Notes: generated by a model not told the origin, from the letters alone. A stretch of DNA of 64,000 bases from Pseudoalteromonas aurantia 208 (GCF_014858725.1 NZ_AQGV01000015.1:1178001-1242000), one strand, 5' to 3'; shown: positions 27,916 through 37,036, counted from the first letter of the stretch. A program made the numbers and translations.

Positions 27916-30741
27916 ATGAATAATAATTTAGGTCGATTATCGCCAATTGCAATAGCGATGACTATGGCTGCTTCAAGTATGGCATCTGAAGTCAATGGTG
28001 TTAACACAATTGAGCGAGTAGAAGTCACGTCGTCTCGAATAAAGCGAGTCGATGTTGAAGGGGCAATCAATGTCCATAGTATTAGCTCATCAGATATGGT
28101 GAGAAATGGTTTTGACTCAGTATACGATGCACTTATGGGTTCAGTTGCTGCTGGGGGGGCAGTACTAGGGGAAGTTGAAACAGGTTCTTATACGCCTGGT
28201 GCGAAAGAGCTAAATTTAAGAGGTTTAGGCCCAGAGTATACGCTTATACTCGTTAATGGTAAGCGATTGGCCTATTACCCCATGCCTTTTGGTGGTCAAA
28301 CTAACTTTGTTAATTTAGATATGATCCCGACCGCGATGGTGGAGAGGATTGACATTCAAACCGGTGGTGCATCCGCTATTTATGGCTCTGACGCGATGGC
28401 GGGTGTGGTAAATATTATCACCAAAAAAGGCATAGATGGGCATTTTATTGATGCCAAATTTGGTCAAGACACCTATGGAAAAGGGGACAAAAAATCGCTG
28501 ACGTTTGTCGGCGGAACAAAAAGCGACAAGTTAACGTTTGACTATGCACTCGAATACAAAAAAGAAGATGCATTGCTGTCAGGAGACCGACCTTTTCACG
28601 ACAGTGTATGGGATAACCCTGATCCTGATGCGAATAAAGAAGTGAACCGCTCAATTACAGTCTGGGCAGAAAACACGGAATATAGAAACCAATATTCGAA
28701 GCAATTTTGTAATACTGATGATAATCCGCATCCGTCAGCGATTCAACATTTTGTCAGCCGTAATGGCTATGGTCCAAGTTGTGGCTGGGATGAAACTGGC
28801 GATAAATTACTGAGAAATGAAAGTGAAACTTACAGTATTTACCTGAATTCGGAATATGCTCTGTCAGAGTCTATGAGTTTGTTTGCTAATGGGTTTTATA
28901 TCCAACAAGACAAAAAGGGCCGTCGAAACCCTTTTCTATGGGGGCATTTAGATTCAATTCATGGTGGTAACTTTTGGGATCCCGACATCGAAAATAAAGA
29001 TGGCGGCTATGGCGCGCCAGTTAAGTACATGTGGCGAGTCCTCTCTGATGATGAATACACCGATGATGGCCTAGGACGTATTTTTAATGACGAGTCTTTG
29101 TCATTTAATTTTGGTCTACGCGGAGAAGTCGCGGGGTTTTATTACTCTGTTGGTTACAGCCACGCAAACTATGATTTTGCAGACCGATATTTGTCTCACA
29201 CTGTTGAAGGAAATAAACGACTCAAAGGTCCTAAACTCGGTGAAGTGGATGGTATGGCGGTTTATCGTCCGAACTATAAATTGTGGTTTGGTGGTGTAAC
29301 GGCTGACAGTGTCAGCGAGTTAATGGATTGGTCAACCTATGATGGTAATTCGTTTAATGACACCATCACTGCGGATCTATCGGGGGATTTATTTGAGTTA
29401 CCTGCGGGACCACTACAGTTTTCTGCTTACATAGAGTTAATGAGAGAGGGCACTAGAGCAACACCCGACAGTCGTATCCTGAATAAACAATTTGTTGGTT
29501 TAACTGGCGTTGTGACAGACGGAGAGCGTGACAGATATGCCGCGGCATTTGAGTTTTTAGTGCCTATTGCGCAAGAGCTGAGTGCTGAAGCGGCGGTGCG
29601 TTATGACTATTACGATGATGCGAGCCAAGTTGGTGGGGCAATGACATCGCAATTAGGTTTAACCTACAAACCCTCAGAGCAGATTGTGATTAGAAGTGCC
29701 TTTGGCACAACGTTTAGAGGCCCAGATATGTCGTCATTGTATCAAGGGTTTAGCGGTAATTTTGGTTCATCAAACGATCGGATCACGGCTGATGCTTGTC
29801 GTACGCTCATAAATACACAGCAAGCTGGTGGCTATAATACACAAGCACTTGCGCATACGTGTGCTACCGGTGATTTAGACTTAACGAGTAATAATATTAG
29901 TCGTCTGAAAGCTGATTTTGAAACATTGTCGGCAGGAGATTTAACCTTAGAGGAGGAAACGGGAAGTTCATTTACCGCGGGTGTAGTGTATGAATATTCA
30001 GACGAACTGTCGTTTAACATCGATTTTTATTCGATTAAAATTGAAAATAAGATCAAAAAACTTGATGCAACGTATATCTTAGACAAATTGTGGTTGTGCG
30101 AAAATGGCGGTGAAAAAGCAGATTCGAGTTTGTGTAATAACATGCGCAACCGAGTTAAACGCTACGATGAACATGGCAAAGGAGTAGATAGGTTAGGTAA
30201 TGGCATCGCTGGGTTAGCATATACGCCCCATACGATTCAAGAGGGTTACATTAATGCCGCTGAGCGACAGGATGCAGGAATTGATTTAGGGATTAGAGGC
30301 TTTTTTGATACCGATTTTGGAACGTTCCGCTACAAGGCAGATTACAACAGAGTGATTAAGAAAAAAGAGCGTATAAAAGCGGAAGACCCGCTTGTTGATA
30401 TTTTAAATGATCAAGATAATCGTGACTTTAAAGAACTTGGCTCTTTTGCGACCACGTGGGAACAAGGTGACACTTCTGTGAGTTGGTTGATGCTGTACAA
30501 AGGGAAAATGTGGAATAACGCTGAATATGGAGAACGTCAAAAGTTACCCGCTTGGATAAAGCACAACTTAACCCTTGGTCAACATATTAATGATGAAACT
30601 CGACTGATATTTACGGTTAAAAACTTATTAAATGCAATGCCGCCACAAGATGAAACGTTCAGTAGTTATCCATTTTATCATGGCGGTCGTTACGACAGCA
30701 TCGGGCGTGAATTCAGCCTTCGTTTAACCTACCAATTCTAA
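27916..30741 (+). CDS. TonB-dependent outer-membrane receptor
   Basis: A 941-residue protein from ATG 27916 with a signal peptide ('SPIAIAMTMAASSMA'). The plug domain starts 'IERVEVTSSRIKRVDVEGAI', with 'GLGPEYTLILVNGKRL', 'DMIPTAMVERIDIQTGGASA' and 'YGSDAMAGVVNIITKK'. A 22-strand barrel follows, ending 'GREFSLRLTYQF' with the terminal aromatic Phe. This belongs to the large marine group of receptors for oligosaccharides or peptides. It lies between two BSP-type putative metallopeptidases and is followed after 13 bases by the lipoprotein paralogue, so it probably imports a product of their action. Two LacI-type palindromes precede it. Confidence 0.94.
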   Translation: MNNNLGRLSPIAIAMTMAASSMASEVNGVNTIERVEVTSSRIKRVDVEGAINVHSISSSDMVRNGFDSVYDALMGSVAAGGAVLGEVETGSYTPGAKELNLRGLGPEYTLILVNGKRLAYYPMPFGGQTNFVNLDMIPTAMVERIDIQTGGASAIYGSDAMAGVVNIITKKGIDGHFIDAKFGQDTYGKGDKKSLTFVGGTKSDKLTFDYALEYKKEDALLSGDRPFHDSVWDNPDPDANKEVNRSITVWAENTEYRNQYSKQFCNTDDNPHPSAIQHFVSRNGYGPSCGWDETGDKLLRNESETYSIYLNSEYALSESMSLFANGFYIQQDKKGRRNPFLWGHLDSIHGGNFWDPDIENKDGGYGAPVKYMWRVLSDDEYTDDGLGRIFNDESLSFNFGLRGEVAGFYYSVGYSHANYDFADRYLSHTVEGNKRLKGPKLGEVDGMAVYRPNYKLWFGGVTADSVSELMDWSTYDGNSFNDTITADLSGDLFELPAGPLQFSAYIELMREGTRATPDSRILNKQFVGLTGVVTDGERDRYAAAFEFLVPIAQELSAEAAVRYDYYDDASQVGGAMTSQLGLTYKPSEQIVIRSAFGTTFRGPDMSSLYQGFSGNFGSSNDRITADACRTLINTQQAGGYNTQALAHTCATGDLDLTSNNISRLKADFETLSAGDLTLEEETGSSFTAGVVYEYSDELSFNIDFYSIKIENKIKKLDATYILDKLWLCENGGEKADSSLCNNMRNRVKRYDEHGKGVDRLGNGIAGLAYTPHTIQEGYINAAERQDAGIDLGIRGFFDTDFGTFRYKADYNRVIKKKERIKAEDPLVDILNDQDNRDFKELGSFATTWEQGDTSVSWLMLYKGKMWNNAEYGERQKLPAWIKHNLTLGQHINDETRLIFTVKNLLNAMPPQDETFSSYPFYHGGRYDSIGREFSLRLTYQF

Positions 30742-30754
30742 TAAGGTGCAAGTT

Positions 30755-32839
30755 ATGTTTAATTTTAAATATCCAGCGGTTATGTTTGCAATATGCACAG
30801 TATTAACCGGGTGTAACGATGGATCAGGGTTTACTCCTACGTTAAAGAATGACACGTCTGAATTGTCAAGTGCAGTGGTTGAAGCAGCTCAGCGTAATAT
30901 GGCTCAAGACGCTGGGTCAACAATTGAAGCATTCTTGCAAGAGGGTGTAAACGCGTCTCCAGCAGGAGAGCAAGTAACGAATTTAATTGATGGCAATAGC
31001 GCGACCAAATATTTGGCGTTTGATGGCAAAGCCACCATTGTATTTTCGTCTGTGAAACCCTTTGAATTAAAAGGGTACAATTTTATTTCTGCAAATGATG
31101 AACCTAAACGTGACCCGATGAATTGGGTGGTGTTTGGGTCTAATGACAAATCTGAATGGGTTGAAATAGACTCTCGCTCAAATGAGGCATTTGAATTTCG
31201 TGGTTTGACTCGCTCCTTTGTCATCGAAGCAGGCGTTGAATATCAGCATTTTAAATTTGAAATGGTGCATGGTGGTACTGATAGCTATGGCAGCAACATA
31301 TTACAACTAGCTGAAATACAATTAATGGTGGTGTCAGATGTACCATTGGTTGAATTTATAGCGACTAACACGACCCCAGCTATGGATGAATTAGTGGTAT
31401 TCAAAGATGAATCATTAGTCAACCCAACGAGTTGGAAATGGACATTTGAAGGAGGAACGCCCGAAACGAGTAATGAAAAATCGCCCTTGGTGAAGTTTTC
31501 ATCGCTTGGTGCAAAATCGGTTACTTTGGTTGCTGCAAATGACAAAGGAGAGTCAACACTTATAAAGGAAGACTACATACGTGTATGGGATGAAAATGAG
31601 CCTTGGAAAGGGTTTGAAAATCCAAGTGTCACGTTTGAGAGAAAACAGCCTACACACCCAGGTCAAGTGGCCCTTGAGCGAGTAATGCCGGATTTAGAGT
31701 CAGTGATACAAGATATTTCTCTTAAAATTGCCAAGCGACTTTTTGACAATGTGACACAAATTAATACATTCGAATCCGTTACTTTTATTACTGATGAATA
31801 TGACTTCCCAGCAGCAAAAGGAGGGTCAGATAAGCATATGGAACTGATGTTTGACTTGAACCATATAGCAAACTTAGAAAGTCAAGGTGATGACGCGTTG
31901 CGGGAAGAAATATTAGGGGTACTGTGGCATGAGCTGACGCATGGTTACAATAACAGCCCGAAGACTGGGCAGTATATAACCGGTACCGATTACCATACAT
32001 ACTTAGAATCTTTGGCCAATTTTATTCGCATTGAAGCCGGTTTTTATGAGCATGCTCGAGCCAACATTACGTGGGTAAAAGACTACAATGAAGACGCTTA
32101 TAATCAAACATCATTCTTTTTAGAGTGGGTGGTTAAAAGCCATCGCAATATTGACTTTATCAAACAGTTTAATGCCAGTGCAAAAATACTCGATGAGTGG
32201 AGCTTTGATTTGGCATTTAAACACATATTCGGTGAAGCTCGAGGCATAGACACTGTGTTTAGTGAATATATTCAGTACTTAAGTGATGAGAAAGGGATCA
32301 TGGCACCATTTACCACGCCAGTAGAGGGTTACCAAAATATATCAATTGAAGAGGGCGTCTTAGTAACGACTAACGCTACGCACATTGGTATTTGGGATGA
32401 GGGCCCTGATAAGTTGATAGATAATAACATTAATAATAAGTTTAATGCGCTAATAGAAGCACCTTGGTGGGTTGCAGAGTATGCTGCGTCTTTATTACCA
32501 ATCGCCGATGTGAGCAGTGTCTATGCAGATTTTATCTTGCCAGAAGCAAAAATGGTTGAGAAGTACTCAATTGCAACAGCGAAAGACAATGAAATTCGGT
32601 TTCCGAGTCGGTGGGATGTGTACGGCTCTCATGATGGCATAACATGGAAATTAATAGATACACAAAATTTTTCGGAGTTACCACAGTTGAGCACAACCTA
32701 TACCTTTGATGTACAAACGCCAGACAGTTACACACAAGTTCGATTTGATTTTTATAATGAACGAACAGGAGATCAGATTGGAGGGGATGAAGGAAGGTTG
32801 GTGCAAATTGGTGAAATTGCGTTACTCATAAAAGAATAA
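30755..32839 (+). CDS. Lipoprotein paralogue: BSP-like metallopeptidase with two discoidin-like domains
   Basis: The start is ATG 30755 ('AAGGTG' 7 bases before). The 694-residue product has a lipobox 'VLTGC' (Cys20). Domains: discoidin-like (about 45-205; 'NEPKRDPMNWVVFGSNDK' type motif), PKD-like ('NPTSWKWTFEGGTPETSNE'), BSP domain (about 290-515; 'VLWHELTHGYNNSPKTG' and 'YLESLANFIRIEAG'), and a second discoidin-like domain (about 525-690; 'IRFPSRWDVYGSHDG'). The BSP motif differs from its paralogue (Gln to Asn after HELTHGY, and EGVAD to ESLAN), so catalysis may be altered. It is in an operon with the receptor and is probably its surface-exposed partner. Confidence 0.8.
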   Translation: MFNFKYPAVMFAICTVLTGCNDGSGFTPTLKNDTSELSSAVVEAAQRNMAQDAGSTIEAFLQEGVNASPAGEQVTNLIDGNSATKYLAFDGKATIVFSSVKPFELKGYNFISANDEPKRDPMNWVVFGSNDKSEWVEIDSRSNEAFEFRGLTRSFVIEAGVEYQHFKFEMVHGGTDSYGSNILQLAEIQLMVVSDVPLVEFIATNTTPAMDELVVFKDESLVNPTSWKWTFEGGTPETSNEKSPLVKFSSLGAKSVTLVAANDKGESTLIKEDYIRVWDENEPWKGFENPSVTFERKQPTHPGQVALERVMPDLESVIQDISLKIAKRLFDNVTQINTFESVTFITDEYDFPAAKGGSDKHMELMFDLNHIANLESQGDDALREEILGVLWHELTHGYNNSPKTGQYITGTDYHTYLESLANFIRIEAGFYEHARANITWVKDYNEDAYNQTSFFLEWVVKSHRNIDFIKQFNASAKILDEWSFDLAFKHIFGEARGIDTVFSEYIQYLSDEKGIMAPFTTPVEGYQNISIEEGVLVTTNATHIGIWDEGPDKLIDNNINNKFNALIEAPWWVAEYAASLLPIADVSSVYADFILPEAKMVEKYSIATAKDNEIRFPSRWDVYGSHDGITWKLIDTQNFSELPQLSTTYTFDVQTPDSYTQVRFDFYNERTGDQIGGDEGRLVQIGEIALLIKE

Positions 32840-32978
32840 AAGCACACTCGGTAGCATGACCTCAATGATTGGCTGTTGTTTAACGTGTTAGATTTATTGG
32901 TAAGGGAGGTGAATTAATATTCTATGCTAACTTACCATTAAAAATGCGCCGTTGCAGGTTAGCTGTTATAACTAGAAA

Positions 32979-33008
32979 AACCTCTACCGCGTTGGTAGAG
33001 GTTTTGCT
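32979..33008. terminator. Bidirectional intrinsic terminator
   Basis: AACCTCTACC and GGTAGAGGTT form a 10-bp perfect stem with a 5-base loop, with T-rich flanks on both strands. It lies between the BSP lipoprotein gene (plus) and rpmJ (minus) and serves either direction. Confidence 0.85.
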
Positions 33009-33025
33009 TTGTTAAGATGGCCTCA

Positions 33026-33166
33026 TTATTTCTTAGAGCCGCCTTTACCTTGAACTGCTTTAAAGCGAGGGTTAGTTTTGCAAATTACAAACACACGACC
33101 GCGTCTTTTTACCACTTGGCACCCAGGGCGGTTCTTTGCACTTTTTAGCGAGCTAAGTACTTTCAT
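33026..33166 (-). CDS. rpmJ: Ribosomal protein L36, zinc-independent paralogue
   Basis: This 46-residue gene begins at ATG 33166 with 'GGAGG' 5 bases before it. The sequence starts '[17 protein letters not shown]', continues '[20 protein letters not shown]' and ends 'VQGKGGSKK'. It lacks the full Cys-Cys-Cys-His zinc set of ordinary L36 (only two Cys remain), so it is the C-minus form (YkgO type) used under zinc shortage. It follows rpmE2 by 10 bases and forms an operon with it. Confidence 0.93.
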   Translation of the reverse strand: MKVLSSLKSAKNRPGCQVVKRRGRVFVICKTNPRFKAVQGKGGSKK

Positions 33167-33176
33167 AAATCCTCCG

Positions 33177-33428
33177 TTACTTTGTACTTAAGTTTTTAAA
33201 CCTTCTATTGAATTGAGCAACACGTCCATCACTGGCAACGGCTTTTTGCTTACCGGTATAAAATGGATGTGATTCACTTGAAACATCAATTGGTACATAA
33301 GGGTAAGTGACACCTTCCAACTCAATAGTTCTGTCAGTTTTGATTGTTGAGCCTACAACAAAGTAGCTATCAGCTGCGGTATCGTGAAAAGCAACTTGTT
33401 GGTAATCAGGGTGGATCCCAGGCTTCAT
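33177..33428 (-). CDS. rpmE2: Ribosomal protein L31 type B (zinc-independent)
   Basis: An 83-residue protein starting '[20 protein letters not shown]' and containing '[20 protein letters not shown]', the L31 signature. It has no cysteines, so it is the C-minus YkgM form. Such proteins replace zinc-binding L31 on ribosomes in zinc-poor cells and free stored zinc. The ATG follows 'GGAG'. A Zur-like box lies just upstream, and rpmJ follows. Confidence 0.96.
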   Translation of the reverse strand: MKPGIHPDYQQVAFHDTAADSYFVVGSTIKTDRTIELEGVTYPYVPIDVSSESHPFYTGKQKAVASDGRVAQFNRRFKNLSTK

Positions 33429-33446
33429 AAAAACTCCGTAAATAAT

Positions 33447-33469
33447 GTTTTGTTATAATGTAACGAATG
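33447..33469 (-). promoter_or_regulatory. Zur-like operator of rpmE2-rpmJ
   Basis: The core TGTTATAATGTAACG matches the gammaproteobacterial Zur core TGTTATANTATAACA at 13 of 15 positions, 19-41 bases before the rpmE2 ATG. Zur control of C-minus L31/L36 is well established in other bacteria, which supports the call. Confidence 0.7.
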
Positions 33470-33621
33470 GTATTTTAAATAAGAATTGATTGCAACAATT
33501 AAAAGTAATTATAAATTTATCTACAGAGATCGCGTGAATGTTGCGCAATCAAGCTCTTTGGGGGTACCAATTCCTTTTCAGCCTGTTATAACTAGTAAAA
33601 CAACAAGAAAAGGGAACACTT

Positions 33622-33879
33622 ATGATGCAGGACAATGAGCAGTTGGATAACACTGTTATTGCAACTTTGAAAAATAAAGATCACTCCGCATTGAGTGAAC
33701 AACTCGACAGTTTAAGCTGCACACATACCGACATTATAGAGTTGCTGTCACAGTACCAAGTGCTGAGCGAGCAAGATGACGATGAGAAATTTGATACATG
33801 GTATGACGCACTGTGTAAAGAGCAACTGGCTGTATTAAAAGCATTTGAAGTAATGCGAGCTCATTATGAGCAGGCATAG
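33622..33879 (+). CDS. Small acidic hypothetical protein
   Basis: An 85-residue frame with 'AAAGGGAA' 5 bases before ATG 33622. It is acidic and predicted all-helical, with no signal peptide or membrane segment. The sequence includes 'LDSLSCTHTDIIELLSQY' and 'DDDEKFDTWYDALCKEQL'. I recognise no family. Composition and the clear ribosome-binding site support a real gene. It is convergent with the DUF6058-like gene, 20 bases apart. Confidence 0.65.
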   Translation: MMQDNEQLDNTVIATLKNKDHSALSEQLDSLSCTHTDIIELLSQYQVLSEQDDDEKFDTWYDALCKEQLAVLKAFEVMRAHYEQA

Positions 33880-33899
33880 CAGCAGTCAAATACACCGAG

Positions 33900-34553
33900 C
33901 TACTTGACGCTGAGGTCATATTTAACCACTAAAGCGTTAATGTATCGCTCACGCAAAGATAGATTTTGCTCGTGTTTGGCTTGATGACTAATCGCACGGT
34001 TTAGCAGTTTTATAGCCTTAAGTAACTGTGGGCGTATCGCTACGTCAATACTTGAGGCTGAGCGTTCATCGGTTAATTCATCAACAATTGCTCTGCCAAG
34101 CTCAATGTAAACGATTTCTTCTATTAGCCCGTTTTGACTAATCGCGCCGTATTTGCTGCATAAATATTGTTGCCAGCTACTTTGTATTTGTTCGTCTAAG
34201 TCATCGCTAAACCGAGGGTCATGGCAAGCAAGCCCTTGCTGTTGGCACTTACTTAATGTCTGTAAATACTGTTGATAATATAACTCATAAGCTTGTGATG
34301 AACTTTGTACTGTATGTTTAGCTAAATCTTGGCCCCATTGAACGCAACCACGTGGGTAAAAGTCTGTAAACTCCTCACATTCATATAGCCCAAGGTATGA
34401 ACTACATTTAATGTGGTTTTGAATACTATATGATGGTTTTGGGAATAACCCTTTTTGCTGCCATTCAAATAATGTATCTTCAGAAATTTTCAGCGTTTGA
34501 CACAATTCATCAACACTATAAAAATAGGTATTTAGGTGGCTAAGTAAGCTCAT
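33900..34553 (-). CDS. Uncharacterised protein with an N-terminal MerR-like helix-turn-helix (DUF6058-like)
   Basis: A 217-residue soluble protein. Residues 11-40 ('YSVDELCQTLKISEDTLFEW' then 'QKGLFPKPSY') look like a MerR/excisionase winged helix. The rest is helical with 'EEFTDFYPRGCVQWGQDLA' and 'EEIVYIELGRAIVDELTDE'. I believe it belongs to DUF6058, annotated in some genomes as natural-product-biosynthesis associated, but I see no biosynthetic cluster here. It is divergent from dapA. Confidence 0.6.
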   Translation of the reverse strand: MSLLSHLNTYFYSVDELCQTLKISEDTLFEWQQKGLFPKPSYSIQNHIKCSSYLGLYECEEFTDFYPRGCVQWGQDLAKHTVQSSSQAYELYYQQYLQTLSKCQQQGLACHDPRFSDDLDEQIQSSWQQYLCSKYGAISQNGLIEEIVYIELGRAIVDELTDERSASSIDVAIRPQLLKAIKLLNRAISHQAKHEQNLSLRERYINALVVKYDLSVK

Positions 34554-34702
34554 AATAAAATAAACTGGATAAATATACAGTGTTTTTATTGTGGATGATT
34601 AAATTTAATAATTCAAGTACTATTTTGCATCGTGAAGTACTCGGATATTGCCACTATTTATGGTAAAACATAGCCCAAATGATACAACGCCAAAAAAACC
34701 AA

Positions 34703-35617
34703 ATGCGAACAATACAAACAATTAAACAAGCAAGCTTAATCACCGCAATTAAAACGCCGTATACCATGAATGGTGAAATTGATTTAGACGCATATGACCG
34801 TTTGGTCGAAACGCAAATAAATGCGGGTGTTGACGGTATTATTGTCGGTGGTACCACGGGCGAAGGCCAGCTAATGAATTGGGAAGAGCATTTAATGCTT
34901 ATTGCCCATAGTGTAAACAAGTTTGCAGATAAATTAGTGATTGTGGGTAATACTGGCAGTAATAATACTCGCGAAGCAATAAAAGCAACAGAATATGGTT
35001 TTGCATCTGGTATGGATGCAGCATTGCAGATAAATCCGTATTACGGACGCACTTCAATTGAGGGTGTAAAATTACACTTCGAACGATTACTAGAGTTAGG
35101 GCCTGCGTTTGTTTACAATGTACCAGGTAGAACTGGGCAAGATTTAACGCCAGATATTATTGAACCGCTAGCAAAGCATAAAAACTTTATTGGTGTAAAA
35201 GAGTGCGGTGGTAATGAGCGCATCGGCCATTATGAATCTCAAGGAATTGCATGTTGGTCAGGTAATGATGATGAAGCCCATGATGGTCGGCATTTATATC
35301 AATCACATGGCGTGATCTCGGTCACTTCAAACCTGATCCCTGGCTTGTTTCGTGATTTGATGGACCGAAAAAAACCTGAGTTAAATCAGCAGTTAACGCC
35401 ATTGATGAACTGGTTGTTTTGCGAGCCGAACCCGATTGCGATAAATAGCGCATTAATTATGACGGGCGCAGTGAAACCGGTATTTCGCTTACCTTACGTC
35501 CCATTGAATAGTGTGCAGCAGCGCCAGGGCGTTGAGCTTATTAATGCACTCAACGAAACGGATGTTGTCGGGGGTAAAGCAAATATCATAGACGAAACCC
35601 TATTAAAACTTTGTTAG
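34703..35617 (+). CDS. dapA: Plant-type 4-hydroxy-tetrahydrodipicolinate synthase (DapA-like)
   Basis: ATG 34703 gives 304 residues starting 'MRTIQTIKQASLITAIKTPY'; ATG 34679 is an upstream alternative. The TIM-barrel motifs of the DHDPS family are present: 'GVDGIIVGGTTGEGQL', the catalytic Tyr in 'FVYNVPGRTGQD' and the Schiff-base Lys in 'FIGVKECGGNER'. 'CWSGNDDEAHDGR', 'GVISVTSNLIPGL' and 'EPNPIAINSAL' are the version seen in plant DHDPS rather than in E. coli DapA. The reaction condenses pyruvate with aspartate semialdehyde in lysine and diaminopimelate synthesis. A second, ordinary dapA elsewhere in the genome is possible. Confidence 0.88.
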   Translation: MRTIQTIKQASLITAIKTPYTMNGEIDLDAYDRLVETQINAGVDGIIVGGTTGEGQLMNWEEHLMLIAHSVNKFADKLVIVGNTGSNNTREAIKATEYGFASGMDAALQINPYYGRTSIEGVKLHFERLLELGPAFVYNVPGRTGQDLTPDIIEPLAKHKNFIGVKECGGNERIGHYESQGIACWSGNDDEAHDGRHLYQSHGVISVTSNLIPGLFRDLMDRKKPELNQQLTPLMNWLFCEPNPIAINSALIMTGAVKPVFRLPYVPLNSVQQRQGVELINALNETDVVGGKANIIDETLLKLC

Positions 35618-35639
35618 GGCGCAACAAATAACGTATAAT
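35611..35639 (+). promoter_or_regulatory. Sigma-70 promoter of rhlE
   Basis: TTGTTA (35611-35616), a 17-base spacer, and TATAAT (35634-35639), 35 bases before the rhlE ATG. The -35 box overlaps the dapA stop codon. Confidence 0.65.
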
Positions 35640-35673
35640 CTGCGGCCCTTAAGTATTGGTCGCAGGTTTTTTC

Positions 35674-36987
35674 ATGAATTTTAAATCTTTTAGTTTTTCT
35701 CCATTGTTGCTTCAGGCACTAGACGAAATAAACTTTCTTACCTTAACCCCAATACAACAAGCCGCTATTCCGGTTGTGCGAAAAGGGCATGATGTACTCG
35801 CGACAGCGCAAACTGGCACGGGCAAAACAGCTGCATTTGCACTCCCTATTATCCAAAAGTTACTTGAATCTCAGTGTGCACAGCAAGCTACCACTAAATC
35901 GCCGCGTGCTCTTATCTTGGCACCAACACGGGAGCTGGCTGAACAGATCGGCCGAAACTGCGACGAGTTTACACAATATACTGATATTAAAACGGTATCA
36001 CTTTTTGGTGGAGTAAATACAACGGGTCAAGCTGATAAGCTTGCACTTGGCGTAGACATTGTTGTTGCGACGCCTGGACGCTTACTTGACCACATTCGCT
36101 TGGGTAATATCAGCTTAGCCAATGTTCAGCATTTGGTGTTAGATGAAGCCGACCGCATGCTCGATATGGGGTTCATCACCGACATTCAGCAAGTCATCGA
36201 TTTAACCCATGCTGACAAACAAATATTACTGTTTTCAGCGACCTTCCCGCCGGCAATGAAGCAATTTGCTGGGTCGGTACTGAGACACCCTAAATATGTG
36301 CAAGTAACACCAGAAAATACAACGGCTGACACGGTTCGACACGTTGTGTATCCGGTAGAGCAATCTAGAAAGCAAGAATTGTTATCAGAGCTTATAGGTA
36401 AGAAAAATTGGCAGCAAGTATTAGTCTTCGTCAATATGAAAGACGTTGCGGATGATTTGGTGAATGAATTGATGCTTGATGGGATCCCGGCAATTGTATG
36501 CCATGGTGATAAAACCCAAGGGGCGCGCCGACGTGCACTGCGTGAATTTAAAGAAGGTAAAGTGCGCGTATTGGTTGCAACTGAAGTTGCTGCGCGTGGG
36601 ATTGATATTGAAGGATTGCCGAGAGTGGTTAACTACGACCTACCTTATTTAGCAGAAGATTACGTACACCGCATTGGTCGGACGGGTCGTGCTGGCAATG
36701 AAGGACAGGCAATTTCTTTTGTTGCACGCGAAGAAGAGCAAGTATTGGTTCATATTGAAGAGCTTATTGAGCAACAAATTAAACGTTATTACTTACCGGG
36801 CTACGAAGTCAGTAATCGCGACAATTTGATTAAAAAGCTCAGCAAAAAGCAATCGCACCAACGTCGTCAGCCGCGCAGCAATAGGCCAAGTAATCAAGCC
36901 AGTGGTGAAGCACGTGCTAAAAACCGTTCGCGTATTGCAAATGTACGAAAGCAAGTTAAAGGCACTAAGCTAGGTCTCGAGAAGTAA
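35674..36987 (+). CDS. rhlE: DEAD-box RNA helicase RhlE
   Basis: The 437-residue protein starts at ATG 35674 ('MNFKSFSFSP'). Helicase motifs occur in order: Q-motif 'LTPIQQAAIP', motif I 'AQTGTGKT' (45-52), Ia 'PTRELAEQI', Ib 'TPGRLLDHI', II 'VLDEADRMLDMGF', III 'FSATFP', IV-V 'VLVATEVAARGIDIEGLPRV' and VI 'YVHRIGRTGRAG'. A basic tail rich in Arg, Ser and Asn follows. Role: ATP-dependent RNA remodelling in ribosome assembly and mRNA turnover. It has its own promoter and terminator. Confidence 0.95.
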   Translation: MNFKSFSFSPLLLQALDEINFLTLTPIQQAAIPVVRKGHDVLATAQTGTGKTAAFALPIIQKLLESQCAQQATTKSPRALILAPTRELAEQIGRNCDEFTQYTDIKTVSLFGGVNTTGQADKLALGVDIVVATPGRLLDHIRLGNISLANVQHLVLDEADRMLDMGFITDIQQVIDLTHADKQILLFSATFPPAMKQFAGSVLRHPKYVQVTPENTTADTVRHVVYPVEQSRKQELLSELIGKKNWQQVLVFVNMKDVADDLVNELMLDGIPAIVCHGDKTQGARRRALREFKEGKVRVLVATEVAARGIDIEGLPRVVNYDLPYLAEDYVHRIGRTGRAGNEGQAISFVAREEEQVLVHIEELIEQQIKRYYLPGYEVSNRDNLIKKLSKKQSHQRRQPRSNRPSNQASGEARAKNRSRIANVRKQVKGTKLGLEK

Positions 36988-37010
36988 TGTCAGAACTAGT
37001 TAATTAAATT

Positions 37011-37036
37011 AAATAGCGGCTTAGTCCGCTATTTTT
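37011..37036 (+). terminator. Intrinsic terminator of rhlE
   Basis: AAATAGCGG and CCGCTATTT form a 9-bp stem with a 6-base loop, followed by a T-run. It lies 24 bases after the rhlE stop. Confidence 0.85.

Noticed and set aside
30319-30328. GGAACGTTCC inside the TonB receptor gene
   Set aside because: Inside coding sequence, far from any start; kept only as a note because it may be chance or a distant looping site.
32963-33600. Repeated TGTTATAACTAG(A/T)AAAA at about 32964 and 33585
   Set aside because: A 17-base similarity containing a promoter-like TATAAC; too short and AT-rich to call a repeat element, and it lacks the second Zur half.
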